Shown here in pieces: positions 4,322 through 5,229 of a stretch of DNA of 5,229 bases; within the stretch, counting starts at the first letter, position 1, and each line of letters starts with the position of its first letter. Position numbers and translations under genes: made by a program. Source of the stretch: Oscillospiraceae bacterium (GTDB taxonomy: Bacteria > Bacillota > Clostridia > Oscillospirales > Ruminococcaceae); assembly GCA_018055565.1 (NCBI GenBank), contig JAGPHI010000095.1, positions 1 through 5,229 on the forward strand, read 5' to 3'. Below the pieces are notes generated by a model that saw only the letters and a list, made by a program, of their open reading frames with translations, ran no database searches and was not told the origin of the DNA.

Positions 4322-5229
4322 ATGGCTTTTACAGCTTTAGATGTGAAAAACCTGCGCGAGCGCACAGGCTGCGGCATGATGGACTGCAAAAAAGCGCTTA
4401 CCGATTCTGACGGCAATATGGAGCAAGCAGTGGAATATCTGCGCGAAAAAGGCCTTGCAGCTGTTGCAAAAAAGGCTGGACGTATTGCTGCCGAGGGCAT
4501 GGTTTATGCTGTGTCCGATATTGCCAAAAAATTGGGCGTTGTGCTTGAAGTGAATGCCGAAACCGATTTTGTGGCAAAGAACGAGTCTTTCCAAGCGTTT
4601 GTGAAAAACGTTGCGAACGTTATTTTGGTTGAAAACCCTGCCGATGTGGATGCGCTGCTTGCTTGCAAAATGGATAATGGCACAGTTGCCGATGCTTTGC
4701 AAGAAAAGGTGCTGGTAATTGGCGAAAACATTAAAATTCGTCGCTTTGCGCGTTACGAGGGCGTTTGCGCCGCGTATGTGCATGGCGGCGGCACGCATGG
4801 CGTGTTGGTAGAGTTTGATACAAGCGATGCCGTTGCGGCAAAGCCCGAGTTTACAGCTTACGGCAAGGATATCGCTATGCAGATTGCTGCGGCAAACCCC
4901 GGCTATCTGTGCGAAGCCGAAGTGCCCGCAGATACCATTGCCAAAGAAAAAGAAATTCTGCTTGCGCAAATTGAAAACGAAGAAAAAGAAAGCGGCAAGT
5001 CGAAACCCGAGCAAGTGAAAGCCAAAATGGTAGAAGGCAAGATTGCAAAGTTCTTTAAAGAAAATTGCCTTATTAACCAAATCTTTGTGAAAGACCAAGA
5101 AATCACGGTTGCCAAATTCACAGAGAACACTGCCAAAGAGCTTGGCGGCGACATCAAAATCACCAAATTTGTTCGCTTTGAAAAAGGCGAGGGCATTGAA
5201 AAGCGTGAAGATGATTTTGCGGCTGAAAT
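4322..5229 (+). CDS. tsf: Elongation factor Ts, truncated by the window end
   Basis: EF-Ts is the guanine nucleotide exchange factor that releases GDP from EF-Tu in the cytosol. The frame stays open for 302 codons to the window edge. The N-terminal domain has L-R-E-R-T-G-C-G-M-M-D-C-K-K-A-L (11-26), where the family usually has alanine at the first cysteine (residue 17). T-D-F-V-A-K-N (81-87) is the EF-Tu-contacting signature, including the Asp-Phe that displaces the Mg2+ region. H-G-G-G-T-H-G-V-L-V (154-163) and the lysine/glutamate-rich helical region (about 205-245) fit the core and coiled-coil parts. The final F-V-R-F-E-K-G-E-G-I-E-K (283-294) is the usual end of the protein, so only a few codons and the stop should be missing. 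AAAAGGGG lies 8 bases before the ATG. Co-transcription with rpsB is expected. Confidence 0.97.
   Translation, partial: MAFTALDVKNLRERTGCGMMDCKKALTDSDGNMEQAVEYLREKGLAAVAKKAGRIAAEGMVYAVSDIAKKLGVVLEVNAETDFVAKNESFQAFVKNVANVILVENPADVDALLACKMDNGTVADALQEKVLVIGENIKIRRFARYEGVCAAYVHGGGTHGVLVEFDTSDAVAAKPEFTAYGKDIAMQIAAANPGYLCEAEVPADTIAKEKEILLAQIENEEKESGKSKPEQVKAKMVEGKIAKFFKENCLINQIFVKDQEITVAKFTENTAKELGGDIKITKFVRFEKGEGIEKREDDFAAE

Noticed and set aside
4337..5098. Long minus-strand open frame (253 codons) opposite tsf
   Set aside because: It is the antisense shadow of tsf: rich in Phe, His and Cys, with no recognisable domain, while the + strand clearly encodes EF-Ts.

Overview
The window reads as chromosomal housekeeping DNA from an endospore-forming Firmicute, most likely an uncultured member of the Clostridia. 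The reasons are the strong Shine-Dalgarno sequences (e.g. AGGAGG before rpsB), the M23/M50 protease pair that resembles spoIVFA-spoIVFB, and the B12-type radical SAM plus DUF2344 pair, which in clostridial genomes commonly follows that protease pair. All genes are on the + strand. No mobile element, CRISPR array, tRNA or rRNA is visible.

Layout. (1) Positions 1-107 hold the last 34 codons of an M23 (LytM-type) peptidase. Its stop codon overlaps, as ATGA, the start of a compact M50 site-2 protease (104-670). The pair looks translationally coupled and is probably the sporulation signalling couple SpoIVFA/SpoIVFB or a close relative. (2) A short gap of 110 bases carries a plausible sigma-A promoter and a small GAAA-loop hairpin. 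It leads into a 613-residue B12-binding-domain radical SAM protein (781-2622). The DUF2344 partner (2609-3253) overlaps its end by 14 bases and probably starts at TTG, 8 bases after a GGGAGG ribosome binding site. (3) A 310-base gap (3254-3563) has no convincing intrinsic terminator. It does hold two consecutive imperfect inverted repeats, a good promoter with an extended -10 element, and a roughly 100-base rpsB leader that can fold and contains a possible 20-codon leader ORF. (4) rpsB (ribosomal protein S2) and tsf (EF-Ts) follow in the usual bacterial order. tsf runs off the window end only a little short of its expected stop, and pyrH would be expected next.

Functionally there are three units: a sporulation-type intramembrane proteolysis pair, a conserved radical SAM pair whose reaction is not established, and the start of the S2/EF-Ts translation operon. 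None of the proteins is a new family. The less explained material is the radical SAM/DUF2344 pair and the non-coding DNA before rpsB.
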